Source: an uncultured Nonlabens sp.
GTDB taxonomy: Bacteria; Bacteroidota; Bacteroidia; Flavobacteriales; Flavobacteriaceae
NCBI RefSeq assembly: GCF_947495285.1
Contig: NZ_CANLXZ010000016.1
Location: 1-64,000, forward strand
Direction: 5' to 3'
DNA length: 64,000 nucleotides
Translations under genes and position numbers: made by a program
Notes under the pieces: generated by a model
Seen by the model: the letters and a program-made list of their open reading frames with translations, nothing else
Database searches by the model: none
Told to the model about the DNA's origin: nothing
In this document: positions 34,652-43,628 of the stretch, piece by piece
Layout of the letters: every line of letters begins with the position of its first letter
Numbering within the stretch: position 1 is the stretch's first letter

Positions 34652-35491
34652 ATGAAATCTAAATTTTCAAAGCCTTTTTTAAAACTTAAAGATTACTTTC
34701 TCACTCAAGAGAAGTTTGAATTATACCTCGATCCAGATACGGGATTGATAAAGACTATTCCGCAACCAGAGGATTTAGATCTTTATTATGAAAGTGAAGA
34801 TTATTTATCACATGACGATACTCAAAAATCACTTTTTGCGTTTTGCTATAATTTTGCAAAGTCCTTTAACCTTAAATCAAAGACTTCGCTCATAGCCAGA
34901 TTTATTAATAAAGGAAATGTATTAGATATAGGTGCTGGAGTAGGGGATCTAGTTAATGAGTTACAAAAAAACGGAATTACTGCAACAGGATTTGAACCGA
35001 GTGCAAAAGCAAGAAAAATTGCTAAAGAAAAAGGAGTTGTTTTAAAACCAAATCTAGAATCATTTGCTGAAAATAGTTTTGATCTTATTTCTATGTATCA
35101 TGTTTTAGAACATGTAACAGATGTTGAAAAGCAGAAACAAGAGATTCTAGGTTTATTAAAACCTCACGGCATTTTAATATTAGCTTTACCTAATTATAAA
35201 TCTTATGATGCCCGATTCTATGGAAAGTATTGGGCAGGGTACGATGTCCCTAGACATTTATTTCATTTTAATAAAAAAGCAGTAAAAAGTTTATTTGATA
35301 AAGAATTTGAAATTGTAAAAATGAAACCCATGTGGTTTGATAGTTTTTATGTTTCTATTTTGTCTTCGAGATATAAAAAAATATTTGCTCCTTTTATAAA
35401 TGGAATACTTATCGGTTTTCTATCAAATGGCATAGCTCTGTTCAATAAAGAACCTAGTTCTATCACTTTTGTGCTTAAAAAACGTTTTTAA
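34652..35491 (+). CDS. Class I SAM-dependent methyltransferase
   Basis: A 279-residue methyltransferase with the SAM-binding loop VLDIGAGVGDLVNEL (about 90-104), FEPSAKARKIA, and MYHVLEHVTD (motif near 150), as in the Methyltransf_23/UbiE-like group. The C-terminal part (PNYKSYDARFYGKYWAGYDVPRHLFHF) fits polysaccharide- or lipid-associated relatives. The target is unknown. It follows mnmG by 19 nt with parS between. Its last 95 codons form the first unit of a tandem triplication. Confidence 0.85.
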   Translation: MKSKFSKPFLKLKDYFLTQEKFELYLDPDTGLIKTIPQPEDLDLYYESEDYLSHDDTQKSLFAFCYNFAKSFNLKSKTSLIARFINKGNVLDIGAGVGDLVNELQKNGITATGFEPSAKARKIAKEKGVVLKPNLESFAENSFDLISMYHVLEHVTDVEKQKQEILGLLKPHGILILALPNYKSYDARFYGKYWAGYDVPRHLFHFNKKAVKSLFDKEFEIVKMKPMWFDSFYVSILSSRYKKIFAPFINGILIGFLSNGIALFNKEPSSITFVLKKRF

Positions 35492-35699
35492 TTAGTTTTA
35501 AGAGTGTTTTTAAATTCACTAATCAAAATGATAAACGTTTTTATTTAAATGGCTTAAAATACCTTATCTAAAGCCGATTTTAATAAAAGAATCCTATTAT
35601 AATCGTTATTTGTATAGATCATACATATTTTGATCAAAGTAAAACTCCAACGCCATTATCAAGTAATCACCTAAACTAGATGCGCGATTTTATGGAAAG

Positions 35700-35960
35700 T
35701 ATGGGCTAGCTAAGATTTCTCCAGGTATTTATTTCATTTTAATAAAAAGCAGTAAAAAGTTTATTTGATAAAGAATTTGAGATCGTAAAAATGAAACCCA
35801 TGTGGTTTGATAGTTTTTATGTTTCTATTTTGTCTTCGAGATATAAAAAAACATTTGCCCCTTTCATAAATGGAATACTTATCGGTTTTCTATCAAATGG
35901 CATGGCTCTGTTCAGTAAAGAGCCTAGTTCTATCACTTTTGTACTTAAAAAACGCTTTTA
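35700..35960 (+). pseudogene. Decayed methyltransferase 3' fragment (tandem unit 2)
   Basis: Close copy of the last part of the methyltransferase gene (KKAVKSLFDKEFEIVKMKPMWF... region) but with no start and a frame-breaking deletion near its beginning. Confidence 0.85.
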
Positions 35961-36169
35961 ATTAGTTTTAAGAGTGTTTTTAAATCCACTAATCAAAATG
36001 ATAGACGTTTTTATCTAAATTGCTTAAAACTCCTTATTTAAAGCCGATTTTAATAAGAGGAGTTTATTAAAATGGTTACTCATATGTATTATACATATTT
36101 TGATCAAAGTAAAACTCTAACGCCCATTATCAAGTAAACACCTAAACTAGATGCGCGATTTTATGTATA

Positions 36170-36433
36170 GTATTGGGCTGGCTAAGATTTCTCCAGGTAT
36201 TTATTTCATTTTAATAAAAAGCAGTAAAAAGTTTATTTGAAAAAGAATTTGAAATCGTAAAAATGAAACCCATGTGGTTTGATAGTTTTTATGTTTCTAT
36301 TTTGTCTTCGAGATATAAAAAAACATTTGCCCCTTTCATAAATGGAATACTTATCGGTTTTCTATCAAATGGCATAGATCTGTTCAATAAAGAACCTAGT
36401 TCTATCACTTTTGTACTTGAAAAACGCTTTTAA
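36170..36433 (+). pseudogene. Decayed methyltransferase 3' fragment (tandem unit 3)
   Basis: A third copy of the same fragment, sharing most changes with unit 2 (for example the modified bases before CCAGGTATTTATTTC), so unit 3 and unit 2 probably arose from one another after the first duplication. Confidence 0.85.
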
Positions 36434-36560
36434 TTAGTTCTAAGAGTGTTTTTAAATCCACTAATCACAATGATAGACGTTTTTATTTAAATGGCTTAAA
36501 ACATCTTATTTAAAGCTGATTTTAATAATAGGAGCTTATTAAAATCGTTATTTGTATAGA

Positions 36561-36956
36561 TTATATATATTGTGACCAAAATAAACCTGCAATCCCTATT
36601 ATGAAGTAAATTCCTAATCTCGATGCACCGTCAAAATCCTTTGCAATTCTTAGACCCACTAACAATATTAAAATAAGAATATTGGATAATATAAATGAAT
36701 ATTGAGCATAAAGTAAACTTTGTTCTGTAACTATTTTAAATAACGCAATTACTATAATAGTACTAAGGATAATTTCAATACCTAGAATTATTACAGAACT
36801 AATCAACACTACAATAGGACTTAGAGTGTTTTTAAATAAATCACAAAATCCATTATAGGTCTGTTTCCAAGCAAATATCTTTTCAAAAGAAGAAATGATG
36901 TAGGTAACTAGTAAAAAGATAAGAAGTAATATAATTCCAGAATGGTGTAATAGCAT
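36561..36956 (-). CDS. DoxX-like membrane protein
   Basis: A 131-residue protein with four hydrophobic segments. SSFEKIFAWKQTYNGFCDLFKNTLSPIVV and GASRLGIYFIIGIAGLFW resemble the DoxX family, whose members are quinone-related or sulfur-oxidation-linked membrane proteins of mostly unknown role. Its final 20 codons lie in unit 3 of the tandem repeat. Confidence 0.65.
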   Translation of the reverse strand: MLLHHSGIILLLIFLLVTYIISSFEKIFAWKQTYNGFCDLFKNTLSPIVVLISSVIILGIEIILSTIIVIALFKIVTEQSLLYAQYSFILSNILILILLVGLRIAKDFDGASRLGIYFIIGIAGLFWSQYI

Positions 36957-37049
36957 AGCCTTTGTATTGTTTTACAATTATACTAACCTTTTTATTACTG
37001 CTGTATTGAAATCTATCAATTACTAAAAGATGTGGGTTTACCGATTCTT

Positions 37050-38180
37050 CTAAGATTTAGAATGTAGTATACGCGTCATACCTATGCTTAAATCGGTAAG
37101 TACTATTTTTCCGTTTGCATTACGTTCTATGTGATAAATAGCTTCTTGAAGTTGTTTTTGCACTTCTATCATCCTATTTCCATCGACAAAAGGGGCAAAT
37201 TTACTAAGATCAAAACCGCTTTGTGGTGCGAGATAAACAGCGCTCTCTGCCTTATAATTTTTAAGCATAGCTTGTCTAAAAAATTCAATGCAGTAGTTTA
37301 AAAATCTTATCTGTGTTTCACGATTAACAGCCGCTATCGTGGTAGCCCAATCCATAAGTTCGTTAATCGCAGTAATTTTAGTCTTTGCAACAAATGCGGT
37401 GCGTACCCATTGAACAAACCATTGTTCAAATTGTAAATCTTCGGCATTATTTTGTGAAAATTGAACCGCTTTTCTATAATCTCCATCTGCTTGTCTAGCT
37501 ATTATAGAGCTTTGACTTTCATTTAATTGAAGGTTTTTTTGCAACCCTTCGGCTATTACAGCGGCATTTAGTTTAGGTACATGTATAACCTGGCACCTAG
37601 ACTTTATGGTATTAATGATTTTATCTTCAGATTCTGCCACGAGTAAAATAATCGTCTTATTAGGTGGCTCTTCTATAAGTTTAAGTAGCTTATTTGCTGC
37701 CTCGGTATTCATTTTATCTGCTCCCCAAATAATCTGTACTTTATAACCTCCTTCATAAGATTTAAGGCTCAACTTTTTCATAATAAGTTGTGCTTCGGCT
37801 ACTCGTATTTCGGCATTCTTTTTTTCTATATCGATCGCTTTATACCAGTCTGGTAGACTACCATAAGAGTTCTCTTTTAAGAATACACGCCATTGATTTA
37901 AAAAAATATCTGAGGTTGCTTTACTACTACTACTTCCTACAGTGGATGGCATGGGAAAAGAAAAATGTAAATCTGGATGCGCTAGATTATTAAGTTGTAC
38001 ATGACTGCTTTCATTATTTGTTCCACATAATATATCTCTAGCATAGGCGATTGCAAGTGGTAAAACACCGCTTCCAGTAGGTCCTACCAGCAATTGAGCA
38101 TGTGCTATACGACCATTTTTTACAGTAGACTGTAAGTGGCTTTTTATATGTGTAAGTCCTAAAACATCTTTGTATTGCAT
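37050..38180 (-). CDS. holB: DNA polymerase III delta' subunit
   Basis: A 376-residue clamp-loader subunit. N-terminal AAA+ fold: MQYKDVLGLTHIKSHLQSTVKNGRIAHAQLLVGPTGSG, where the Walker-A-like GPTGSGVLP lacks the usual Lys, as delta' subunits are non-catalytic. EEPPNKTIILLVAESEDKIINTIKSRCQVIHVP contains the SRC sensor motif. It helps load the sliding clamp. The -7 box ends 4 nt before the ATG. Confidence 0.9.
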   Translation of the reverse strand: MQYKDVLGLTHIKSHLQSTVKNGRIAHAQLLVGPTGSGVLPLAIAYARDILCGTNNESSHVQLNNLAHPDLHFSFPMPSTVGSSSSKATSDIFLNQWRVFLKENSYGSLPDWYKAIDIEKKNAEIRVAEAQLIMKKLSLKSYEGGYKVQIIWGADKMNTEAANKLLKLIEEPPNKTIILLVAESEDKIINTIKSRCQVIHVPKLNAAVIAEGLQKNLQLNESQSSIIARQADGDYRKAVQFSQNNAEDLQFEQWFVQWVRTAFVAKTKITAINELMDWATTIAAVNRETQIRFLNYCIEFFRQAMLKNYKAESAVYLAPQSGFDLSKFAPFVDGNRMIEVQKQLQEAIYHIERNANGKIVLTDLSIGMTRILHSKS

Positions 38181-38184
38181 AGTG

Positions 38185-38192
38185 CAAATATA
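38185..38192 (-). promoter_or_regulatory. -7 promoter box for holB
   Basis: TATATTTG on the minus strand, 4 nt before the ATG; if used, the transcript is leaderless. Confidence 0.4.
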
Positions 38193-38376
38193 AGTGGATG
38201 TTGTTTAAAGACAGGACAACACCCATCTCTTGTTGAGATTTAAAACCTGTTTATAATAGCTAGACTATCATATTTTTATTGATGGAATGATTTTAAGGCA
38301 TAAGGTTTTGTGGACTGGAGTAAACAACTTATACCTTTTTCCATTCCCTACAACGGTATTGTAGATCGAGAACCGT

Positions 38377-38384
38377 TATATTTG
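38377..38384 (+). promoter_or_regulatory. -7 promoter box for pgk
   Basis: TATATTTG, 27 nt before ATG 38412; supports that start over any upstream one. Confidence 0.45.
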
Positions 38385-38411
38385 TTTTTAAACAATTTTG
38401 AATATAACAAG

Positions 38412-39593
38412 ATGACTATAGACCAGATTAATTTTGAAAATAAAAAGGCGCTTATAAGAGTTGATTTTAATGTCCCTCTAGATGAGAATTTTAAGGTGAC
38501 TGATGCTACTAGAATTCAGGCAGCAAAGGACACGATTATTCATGTTTTAGAAAAAGGAGGTTCTGTTATATTGATGTCACATTTAGGTCGTCCTAAGAAA
38601 AAAGAGAATGAATTTTCTTTACACCATGTCGTTGATATAGCTAGTGACATTCTTGGTGTTCAGGTTAAATTTTCCCAAGATTGTACAGGAGAAGTAGCTA
38701 ATAAAGCAGCTCAAGATTTACAACCTGGTGAGGTTTTACTTCTAGAAAATCTAAGATACTATAGTGAAGAGACTGCTGGAGATTCCGCTTTCGCGAAAGC
38801 GTTATCACAATTAGGCGACGTGTATATCAATGATGCTTTTGGTACTGCTCACAGGGCTCATGCTAGTACTGCTGTAATAGCACAATATTTTGAAGAGAAA
38901 TGTTTTGGACTACTTATGAATCGTGAGATAGATAGTCTAGCTAAAGTAATGGAAACACCAGAAAAACCACTTGTAGCAATTTTAGGTGGTGCTAAGGTAT
39001 CTTCTAAAATCACAGTTATTGAGAATATTCTAAGTAAAGTGGATGACTTAATTATAGCTGGTGGTATGGCTTATACGTTTATCAAAGCACAAGGCGGTAA
39101 AATAGGTGATTCTCTAGTAGAAGACGATAAACAAAGTCTAGCGCTAGATATTCTTGCTAAAGCCAAAGAAACAAATACCAGAATTCACTTACCGGTAGAT
39201 GTGGTGATTGCAAATTCTTTTTCTGAGCTTGCCACTAAGGATAAAGCTGCCATAGATCAAATCCCTGATGGCTGGATGGGACTAGATGTAGGAGAGAAAT
39301 CTAGAGAGCTATTTCATGAAGTGTTACAAAATGCCAAAACTATTCTATGGAATGGACCTGCTGGTGTTTTTGAAATTGAACCGTTTGCAAATGGTACTAT
39401 CGCCCTAGGTAAGTCTGTAGCAATGGCAACAAAAAACGGTGCATTCTCGTTAGTAGGTGGTGGTGATAGTGTAGCTGCTGTAAAACAATTTGGTTTTGCA
39501 GACCAGGTAAGTTATGTATCTACTGGTGGTGGCGCTATGCTAGAAATGCTAGAAGGGAAAACCCTGCCTGGTATAGCTGCTATTAAGGGATAA
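38412..39593 (+). CDS. pgk: Phosphoglycerate kinase
   Basis: A 393-residue glycolytic enzyme (1,3-bisphosphoglycerate + ADP to 3-phosphoglycerate + ATP). I start it at ATG 38412 (MTIDQINFENKKALIRVDFNVPLD), because the open frame upstream lacks family similarity and includes the -7 box. RVDFNVPLD, SHLGRPKKK, NDAFGTAHRAHAST and GGGDSVAAV are the substrate and nucleotide sites. SAFAKALSQLGD carries a palindrome copy where other Pgks often read EFAKKLA. Confidence 0.97.
   Translation: MTIDQINFENKKALIRVDFNVPLDENFKVTDATRIQAAKDTIIHVLEKGGSVILMSHLGRPKKKENEFSLHHVVDIASDILGVQVKFSQDCTGEVANKAAQDLQPGEVLLLENLRYYSEETAGDSAFAKALSQLGDVYINDAFGTAHRAHASTAVIAQYFEEKCFGLLMNREIDSLAKVMETPEKPLVAILGGAKVSSKITVIENILSKVDDLIIAGGMAYTFIKAQGGKIGDSLVEDDKQSLALDILAKAKETNTRIHLPVDVVIANSFSELATKDKAAIDQIPDGWMGLDVGEKSRELFHEVLQNAKTILWNGPAGVFEIEPFANGTIALGKSVAMATKNGAFSLVGGGDSVAAVKQFGFADQVSYVSTGGGAMLEMLEGKTLPGIAAIKG
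38786..38801. repeat. Iterated palindrome, exact copy
   Basis: CGCTTTCGCGAAAGCG inside pgk, AFAKA frame, at a site where the family naturally tolerates A-F-A-K. Confidence 0.95.
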
Positions 39594-39622
39594 AACCATA
39601 TTTTTTTAAAAAACTAATTTAT

Positions 39623-39656
39623 GGCTTTGCATAATCATATAAGATTGTGCAAAGCC
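39623..39656 (+). terminator. Hairpin after pgk
   Basis: A 14-bp stem with one mismatch, GGCTTTGCATAATC with GATTGTGCAAAGCC. No T-run follows, so termination efficiency is uncertain. Confidence 0.55.
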
Positions 39657-39774
39657 TATTCAGTATAAAGATAGTTAGACGTTATTGTCTAAAAAATTCT
39701 CACACCTTTACTATTTGTATATCTAAAATCATCAAATAGAAAATGTTATTTCACAGTAATTACAGAAACAATTC

Positions 39775-41337
39775 ATGAACAAATACTTTTTATTATTACT
39801 ATCATCCATAGCTTTTACACCGCTAGCTGCACAAGTAGAACAAGATTCTACAATCACTACTGGTAAAGTCATTTCTTATGAAGAGTATAAAAGACAACAA
39901 GCTCAAAAAGATTCTATAGAATCTGGTACTATATTATCTAGAGAAATACCTGTTCAAGAAATAATGATGGATACCACCGTTGCAGGTACGCCACTTATCG
40001 TGCATCCTGAGGTAGATGATCTAGATGAAAAACTACTTAATGAACTGTATAACAATGATTTATATGAGTACATGTACAAAGAGATTGTACAAATGGATTA
40101 TAGTGAGACGGTAAATCAAACCCTAGCTACCGATACACTTAAAGCAAGACTTGCTGCTATTAATGAAAGCACACCTTTCCAGATAGATTACAATCCGGTG
40201 TTGGAAAAACTGATTAATAAAAAACTCAGTTATAAACGTGTTTACATGGAACGATTAATGACGTTAAGTGATTATTACTTTCCTTTATTTGAGCCTTATC
40301 TAGATCAGTACGATATTCCATTAGAGATGAAGTACCTAGCTATAGTAGAAAGTGCATTAGACCCACGTGTCAAGAGTAGAGTAGGTGCCACCGGATTATG
40401 GCAGTTTATGTTTACTACAGGTCGCAATTATGATCTAGAAGTAAATTCTTATGTAGATGAACGCATGGACCCTATAAAATCCACGATAGCTGCGTGTAAA
40501 TTTATGAGTAGCTTATATAAAATTTATGGAGATTGGGATCTAGTTCTTGCGGCCTATAACTCTGGGCCTGGAAATGTAAATAAAGCGATACGCCGCAGTG
40601 GTGGTTATAAAAATTACTGGAATATTAGACCTTATTTGCCACGTGAGACGGCTGGTTATGTACCAGCTTTCCAGGCGATGATGTATCTCTTTACGTATGC
40701 TCCAGAACATGGATTCCAGCCGCAACAGACTATCTATAAAACTATTGCAACAGACACTATACGAGTTAAAAAAATGATATCTCTAGAACATGTGTCGCAA
40801 TTTACAGACCAGGATCTGGAGGTAATACAGTTTCATAATCCTTCTTATAAACTAGATATTATTCCAGTTGTAAAGGGTAAAAATTATAACCTGAGACTTC
40901 CTGTTAGAGATGCCGCAAAATTTGTTAGTAATGAGGCTGCTGTGTACGCTTTCGCGAAAGCGGAATTTGACAAAATAGAAAAACCACTTCCTAAATTGCT
41001 AGTGGCACAAAGCAGATCTGTATACCGAGTTAGAAATGGAGATTATCTAGGTAAAATAGCTAATAAGTACAAGGTAAAAGTGAGCCAACTAAAACGCTGG
41101 AATAACTTGAGAAGTAATAACTTGAGAATAGGACAAAAGTTATATATACACTCTAGAAATCCAGTAATAAACTCTACATCTAACTCTTCAAAAGCGCCAG
41201 CCACTTATAAAATTAAAAATGGAGATAGTTTATGGAAAATAGCCAATAAATATGGCATATCTATTGCTAGCATACGTAAATTAAATCCTACCACATCAGA
41301 CGACCTTAAGGTAGGTGCCACACTTAAATTAAAGTAA
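39775..41337 (+). CDS. Membrane-bound lytic murein transglycosylase with two LysM domains (MltD-like)
   Basis: A 520-residue exported peptidoglycan enzyme. It has a signal peptide (MNKYFLLLLSSIAFTPLAAQ), and an SLT domain with the catalytic Glu in YLAIVESALDPRVKSRVGATGLWQFM (about 187-212) and AAYNSGPGNVNKAI. Two C-terminal LysM repeats follow (YRVRNGDYLGKIANKY near 420 and YKIKNGDSLWKIANKY near 476) that bind peptidoglycan. AVYAFAKAEF between the domains is palindrome-encoded. It is 2 nt from the DUF4837 gene. Confidence 0.93.
   Translation: MNKYFLLLLSSIAFTPLAAQVEQDSTITTGKVISYEEYKRQQAQKDSIESGTILSREIPVQEIMMDTTVAGTPLIVHPEVDDLDEKLLNELYNNDLYEYMYKEIVQMDYSETVNQTLATDTLKARLAAINESTPFQIDYNPVLEKLINKKLSYKRVYMERLMTLSDYYFPLFEPYLDQYDIPLEMKYLAIVESALDPRVKSRVGATGLWQFMFTTGRNYDLEVNSYVDERMDPIKSTIAACKFMSSLYKIYGDWDLVLAAYNSGPGNVNKAIRRSGGYKNYWNIRPYLPRETAGYVPAFQAMMYLFTYAPEHGFQPQQTIYKTIATDTIRVKKMISLEHVSQFTDQDLEVIQFHNPSYKLDIIPVVKGKNYNLRLPVRDAAKFVSNEAAVYAFAKAEFDKIEKPLPKLLVAQSRSVYRVRNGDYLGKIANKYKVKVSQLKRWNNLRSNNLRIGQKLYIHSRNPVINSTSNSSKAPATYKIKNGDSLWKIANKYGISIASIRKLNPTTSDDLKVGATLKLK
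40947..40962. repeat. Iterated palindrome, exact copy
   Basis: CGCTTTCGCGAAAGCG inside the transglycosylase gene, AFAKA frame, in the linker before LysM 1. Confidence 0.95.
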
Positions 41338-41339
41338 AA

Positions 41340-42326
41340 ATGAAGAAATTATATATAATATTTGTATTATGTCTAGCTTTTATAAACTGTGATGATAAGG
41401 CTATTGTGGTACAAGATAGTGCCGGTAGGCTTAATGATATACTCGTAGTTATAGGAAATAACGACTGGAATGGACCGCTAGGTGATACGATTAGAAAAGA
41501 GTTTGCCAGACCATTAGACGGTATAGTAAGAGAAGAGCCTATGTTTACTTTAAATCATGTAAAACCTGCCGCCTTTACTGGAATGCTTAAAAAATCACGT
41601 AATTATTTGATCATCAAACAGTCGGATAGTAGTGGAGTGCGTATTAAAAAGAACCTGTACGCAAATCCGCAATTAGGTATAGTGGTGCGTGGAACAGATA
41701 GGGTAGATATAGCAAAGGTAATTTCTAATAATGCAGACGATATGATAGCTGTGTTTAATAAAGGAGAAATACAACGCAAGCAATATCTTATGGATAAAGT
41801 GGCCTTAAATACACAAAGGATTACAGACCGTTTCGGTATAGAACTTATTGTACCTAGAGCTTATCATTTTGCTACTTATAATGGAGAGATCGATAACGAT
41901 TTTTTCTGGTTGCGTAGAAGCATAAAAGAGGGAACCATGGATCTTATGTTTTATGAAGTAGAGCGCAATAGAATAAAACCCAGTGATAGTACTGTGCTGG
42001 ATATCGTAAAAGTACGTGACTCTATAGGTGCCATAAAAATTCTTACAGATGGTGGACCATTCCAGACAGAACCAGCATTTTCACCTTTTCTTAATGAAAG
42101 TCAGATAGATGGAAAATTTGCTTATGAGACTAAGGGAACTTGGGAAGTAAAGAACATGTTTATGGCAGGACCATTTGTTAATTATGCGATTTACAATAAA
42201 GAAAAAGACAACTGGTTAATCATAGAAGGATACGTGAGTGCACCGGCTAGTGCACAACGTAATTATTTATTTGAAATAGAGGCTATTTTAAAGAGCGTTC
42301 ACTTTCTGGAAACGAAGAAGAAATAG
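41340..42326 (+). CDS. DUF4837 family lipoprotein
   Basis: A 328-residue protein with a lipoprotein signal (MKKLYIIFVLCLAFINC, Cys near residue 17) and the DUF4837 pattern (SAGRLNDILVVIGNNDWNGPLGD). Probably an outer-membrane-anchored periplasmic protein of unknown function. It follows the transglycosylase by 2 nt, so an envelope role is likely by context. Ends in a clear terminator. Confidence 0.85.
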   Translation: MKKLYIIFVLCLAFINCDDKAIVVQDSAGRLNDILVVIGNNDWNGPLGDTIRKEFARPLDGIVREEPMFTLNHVKPAAFTGMLKKSRNYLIIKQSDSSGVRIKKNLYANPQLGIVVRGTDRVDIAKVISNNADDMIAVFNKGEIQRKQYLMDKVALNTQRITDRFGIELIVPRAYHFATYNGEIDNDFFWLRRSIKEGTMDLMFYEVERNRIKPSDSTVLDIVKVRDSIGAIKILTDGGPFQTEPAFSPFLNESQIDGKFAYETKGTWEVKNMFMAGPFVNYAIYNKEKDNWLIIEGYVSAPASAQRNYLFEIEAILKSVHFLETKKK

Positions 42327-42341
42327 TAAAGTAGTAGACAT

Positions 42342-42380
42342 AAAAAATGCGCATCATTACATAAATGAAGCGCATTTTTT
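42342..42380. terminator. Terminator between DUF4837 and tatA genes
   Basis: AAAAAATGCGC pairs with GCGCATTTTTT, with an internal TCAT/ATGA extension; A-run and T-run on both sides, convergent genes. Confidence 0.88.
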
Positions 42381-42399
42381 GTTTTTTGAAGTCTTTAAA

Positions 42400-42594
42400 T
42401 TATCTATCTAGATTATTCGTATCTTCTTTTTTATAATCATCCTCTTTAGAGGCATCCTTAAATTCTTTGATTCCGCCACCTAGACCGCGCATCAATTCTG
42501 GTATTTTTTTACCTCCAAAAAGAAGTAAAACAACAACCACTATTAGAATGATACTCCACATACCTGGCATTGCCAAAAAGAAATTTGCTATCAT
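42400..42594 (-). CDS. tatA: Sec-independent protein translocase TatA/TatE
   Basis: A 64-residue TatA-type protein: membrane helix [38 protein letters not shown], with the conserved F-G-x-K-x-x-P-x-x-x-R hinge and amphipathic helix, and a charged tail. I start it at ATG 42594 ([12 protein letters not shown]) because the longer frame begins inside a -7 box (42617-42624). It forms the Tat pore with TatC, which is not in this window. Confidence 0.92.
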   Translation of the reverse strand: MIANFFLAMPGMWSIILIVVVVLLLFGGKKIPELMRGLGGGIKEFKDASKEDDYKKEDTNNLDR

Positions 42595-42616
42595 GATTTG
42601 ATATTTTAATAAAGTA

Positions 42617-42624
42617 CAAAGATA
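42617..42624 (-). promoter_or_regulatory. -7 promoter box for tatA
   Basis: TATCTTTG on the minus strand; a TTTC 18 nt upstream could be a weak -33 element. Confidence 0.5.
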
Positions 42625-42710
42625 CAACATGCCTTATAACCTGAAATAATAAGCGTGTTAATCTTTATAGTTCTATAGATTTACCTTGTTGAGCATATTG
42701 CTAGTCGGTA

Positions 42711-42745
42711 TTTGAAGACTATCCAGTCTAAACTATTTATATTTG
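42711..42745 (+). promoter_or_regulatory. Promoter for the M23/GH3 genes
   Basis: TTTG (42711-42714), 23 nt, TATATTTG (42738-42745): matches the Bacteroidetes -33/-7 pattern at the long end of spacing. Confidence 0.55.
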
Positions 42746-42761
42746 TTACACGTAAGATCAC

Positions 42762-43628
42762 ATGGCAAAGAAGAAAAAAGTTAGAAATAAAAAGAGCAAA
42801 TGGACACACCATTACCGCATGGTCGTGCTCAATGATGACACCTTTGAAGAACGTTTTAGTCTCAAACTCACTAGACTCAATGTATTTGTAGTCACTGTAA
42901 TAAGTGCCATTTTATTAATAGGATTAACCACGGCAATTATAGCCTTTACACCTATTAGAGAATACATTCCTGGTTATGCAAACATGAGTATACGTCGCGA
43001 CACTATAGAACTAGCAAAGAGAGCAGACTCATTAGAAATAGCTATAAGAAGTAACGACCAGTTTTATGGACGTATAAAAATGCTTCTCAATGGGGACATC
43101 ACAACAGAGGAGTATGAACGTATAGACAGTATTGCAAAAGTTGAAACTAGTACTGATATCACTGATATTAAACTTATTAAAGAAGATAGTCTATTAAGAG
43201 AAGAGGTCGCGCAAGCTGACCGTTATAGTGTTATTGCCGGTGCAAAAGCAAAAACAAATTTTGTTTTCTTCCCACCGGTTAAAGGAACTATTTCTAGCAA
43301 TTATGATACAGAGGTAAAACACTATGCCGTAGATGTTGTTACTACAATAGGTACACCTATAAAAGCCGCTGCAGACGGTACGGTGGTTTTTGCCAGCTGG
43401 AGTTCAGAAACAGGATATACCATGCTTATCGAGCATCCTTATGGACTTATTACAGTATATAAACATGCAGGTAATTTGCTTAAAGAACAAAATGATCAGG
43501 TACTAGCTGGTGAGGTAATTGCTACCGTAGGTAACACAGGAGAGTTAACCACTGGTCCACACCTGCATTTTGAGATATGGAGCGATGGTTACCCACTAGA
43601 TCCTACTAATTTTATCAACTTTGAATAG
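42762..43628 (+). CDS. M23 family metallopeptidase, membrane-anchored
   Basis: A 288-residue protein with a strongly basic N-terminus, one membrane helix (VFVVTVISAILLIGLTTAIIAF, about 45-66), a short coiled stalk and a C-terminal LytM/M23 domain. HYAVDVV replaces the usual H-x-G-x-D (metal ligands His and Asp kept), and GPHLHFEIW and YKHAG follow. It probably cleaves or remodels peptidoglycan, or activates another hydrolase. It ends directly against the GH3 gene (0 nt gap). Confidence 0.9.
   Translation: MAKKKKVRNKKSKWTHHYRMVVLNDDTFEERFSLKLTRLNVFVVTVISAILLIGLTTAIIAFTPIREYIPGYANMSIRRDTIELAKRADSLEIAIRSNDQFYGRIKMLLNGDITTEEYERIDSIAKVETSTDITDIKLIKEDSLLREEVAQADRYSVIAGAKAKTNFVFFPPVKGTISSNYDTEVKHYAVDVVTTIGTPIKAAADGTVVFASWSSETGYTMLIEHPYGLITVYKHAGNLLKEQNDQVLAGEVIATVGNTGELTTGPHLHFEIWSDGYPLDPTNFINFE

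Larger units (their letters stand above)
35207..36621. repeat. Three tandem copies of a 471-472 bp segment
   Basis: Units are 35207-35678, 35679-36149 and 36150-36621 (472, 471, 472 bp), each starting at GATGC. Each unit contains the 3' end of the methyltransferase gene, the intergenic spacer, and the 3' end of the DoxX-like gene (minus strand). Only the first unit carries the working methyltransferase end and only the third the working DoxX-like end; the others have small changes. The breakpoints share a GATGC microhomology. Confidence 0.92.

Noticed and set aside
35207-36621. CRISPR array or mobile element
   Set aside because: The repeated unit is about 472 bp of ordinary gene ends, with no short repeats, terminal inverted repeats or transposase.
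38310-38411. N-terminal extension of pgk by 34 codons
   Set aside because: The extension has no Pgk similarity, and a -7 promoter box lies inside it.
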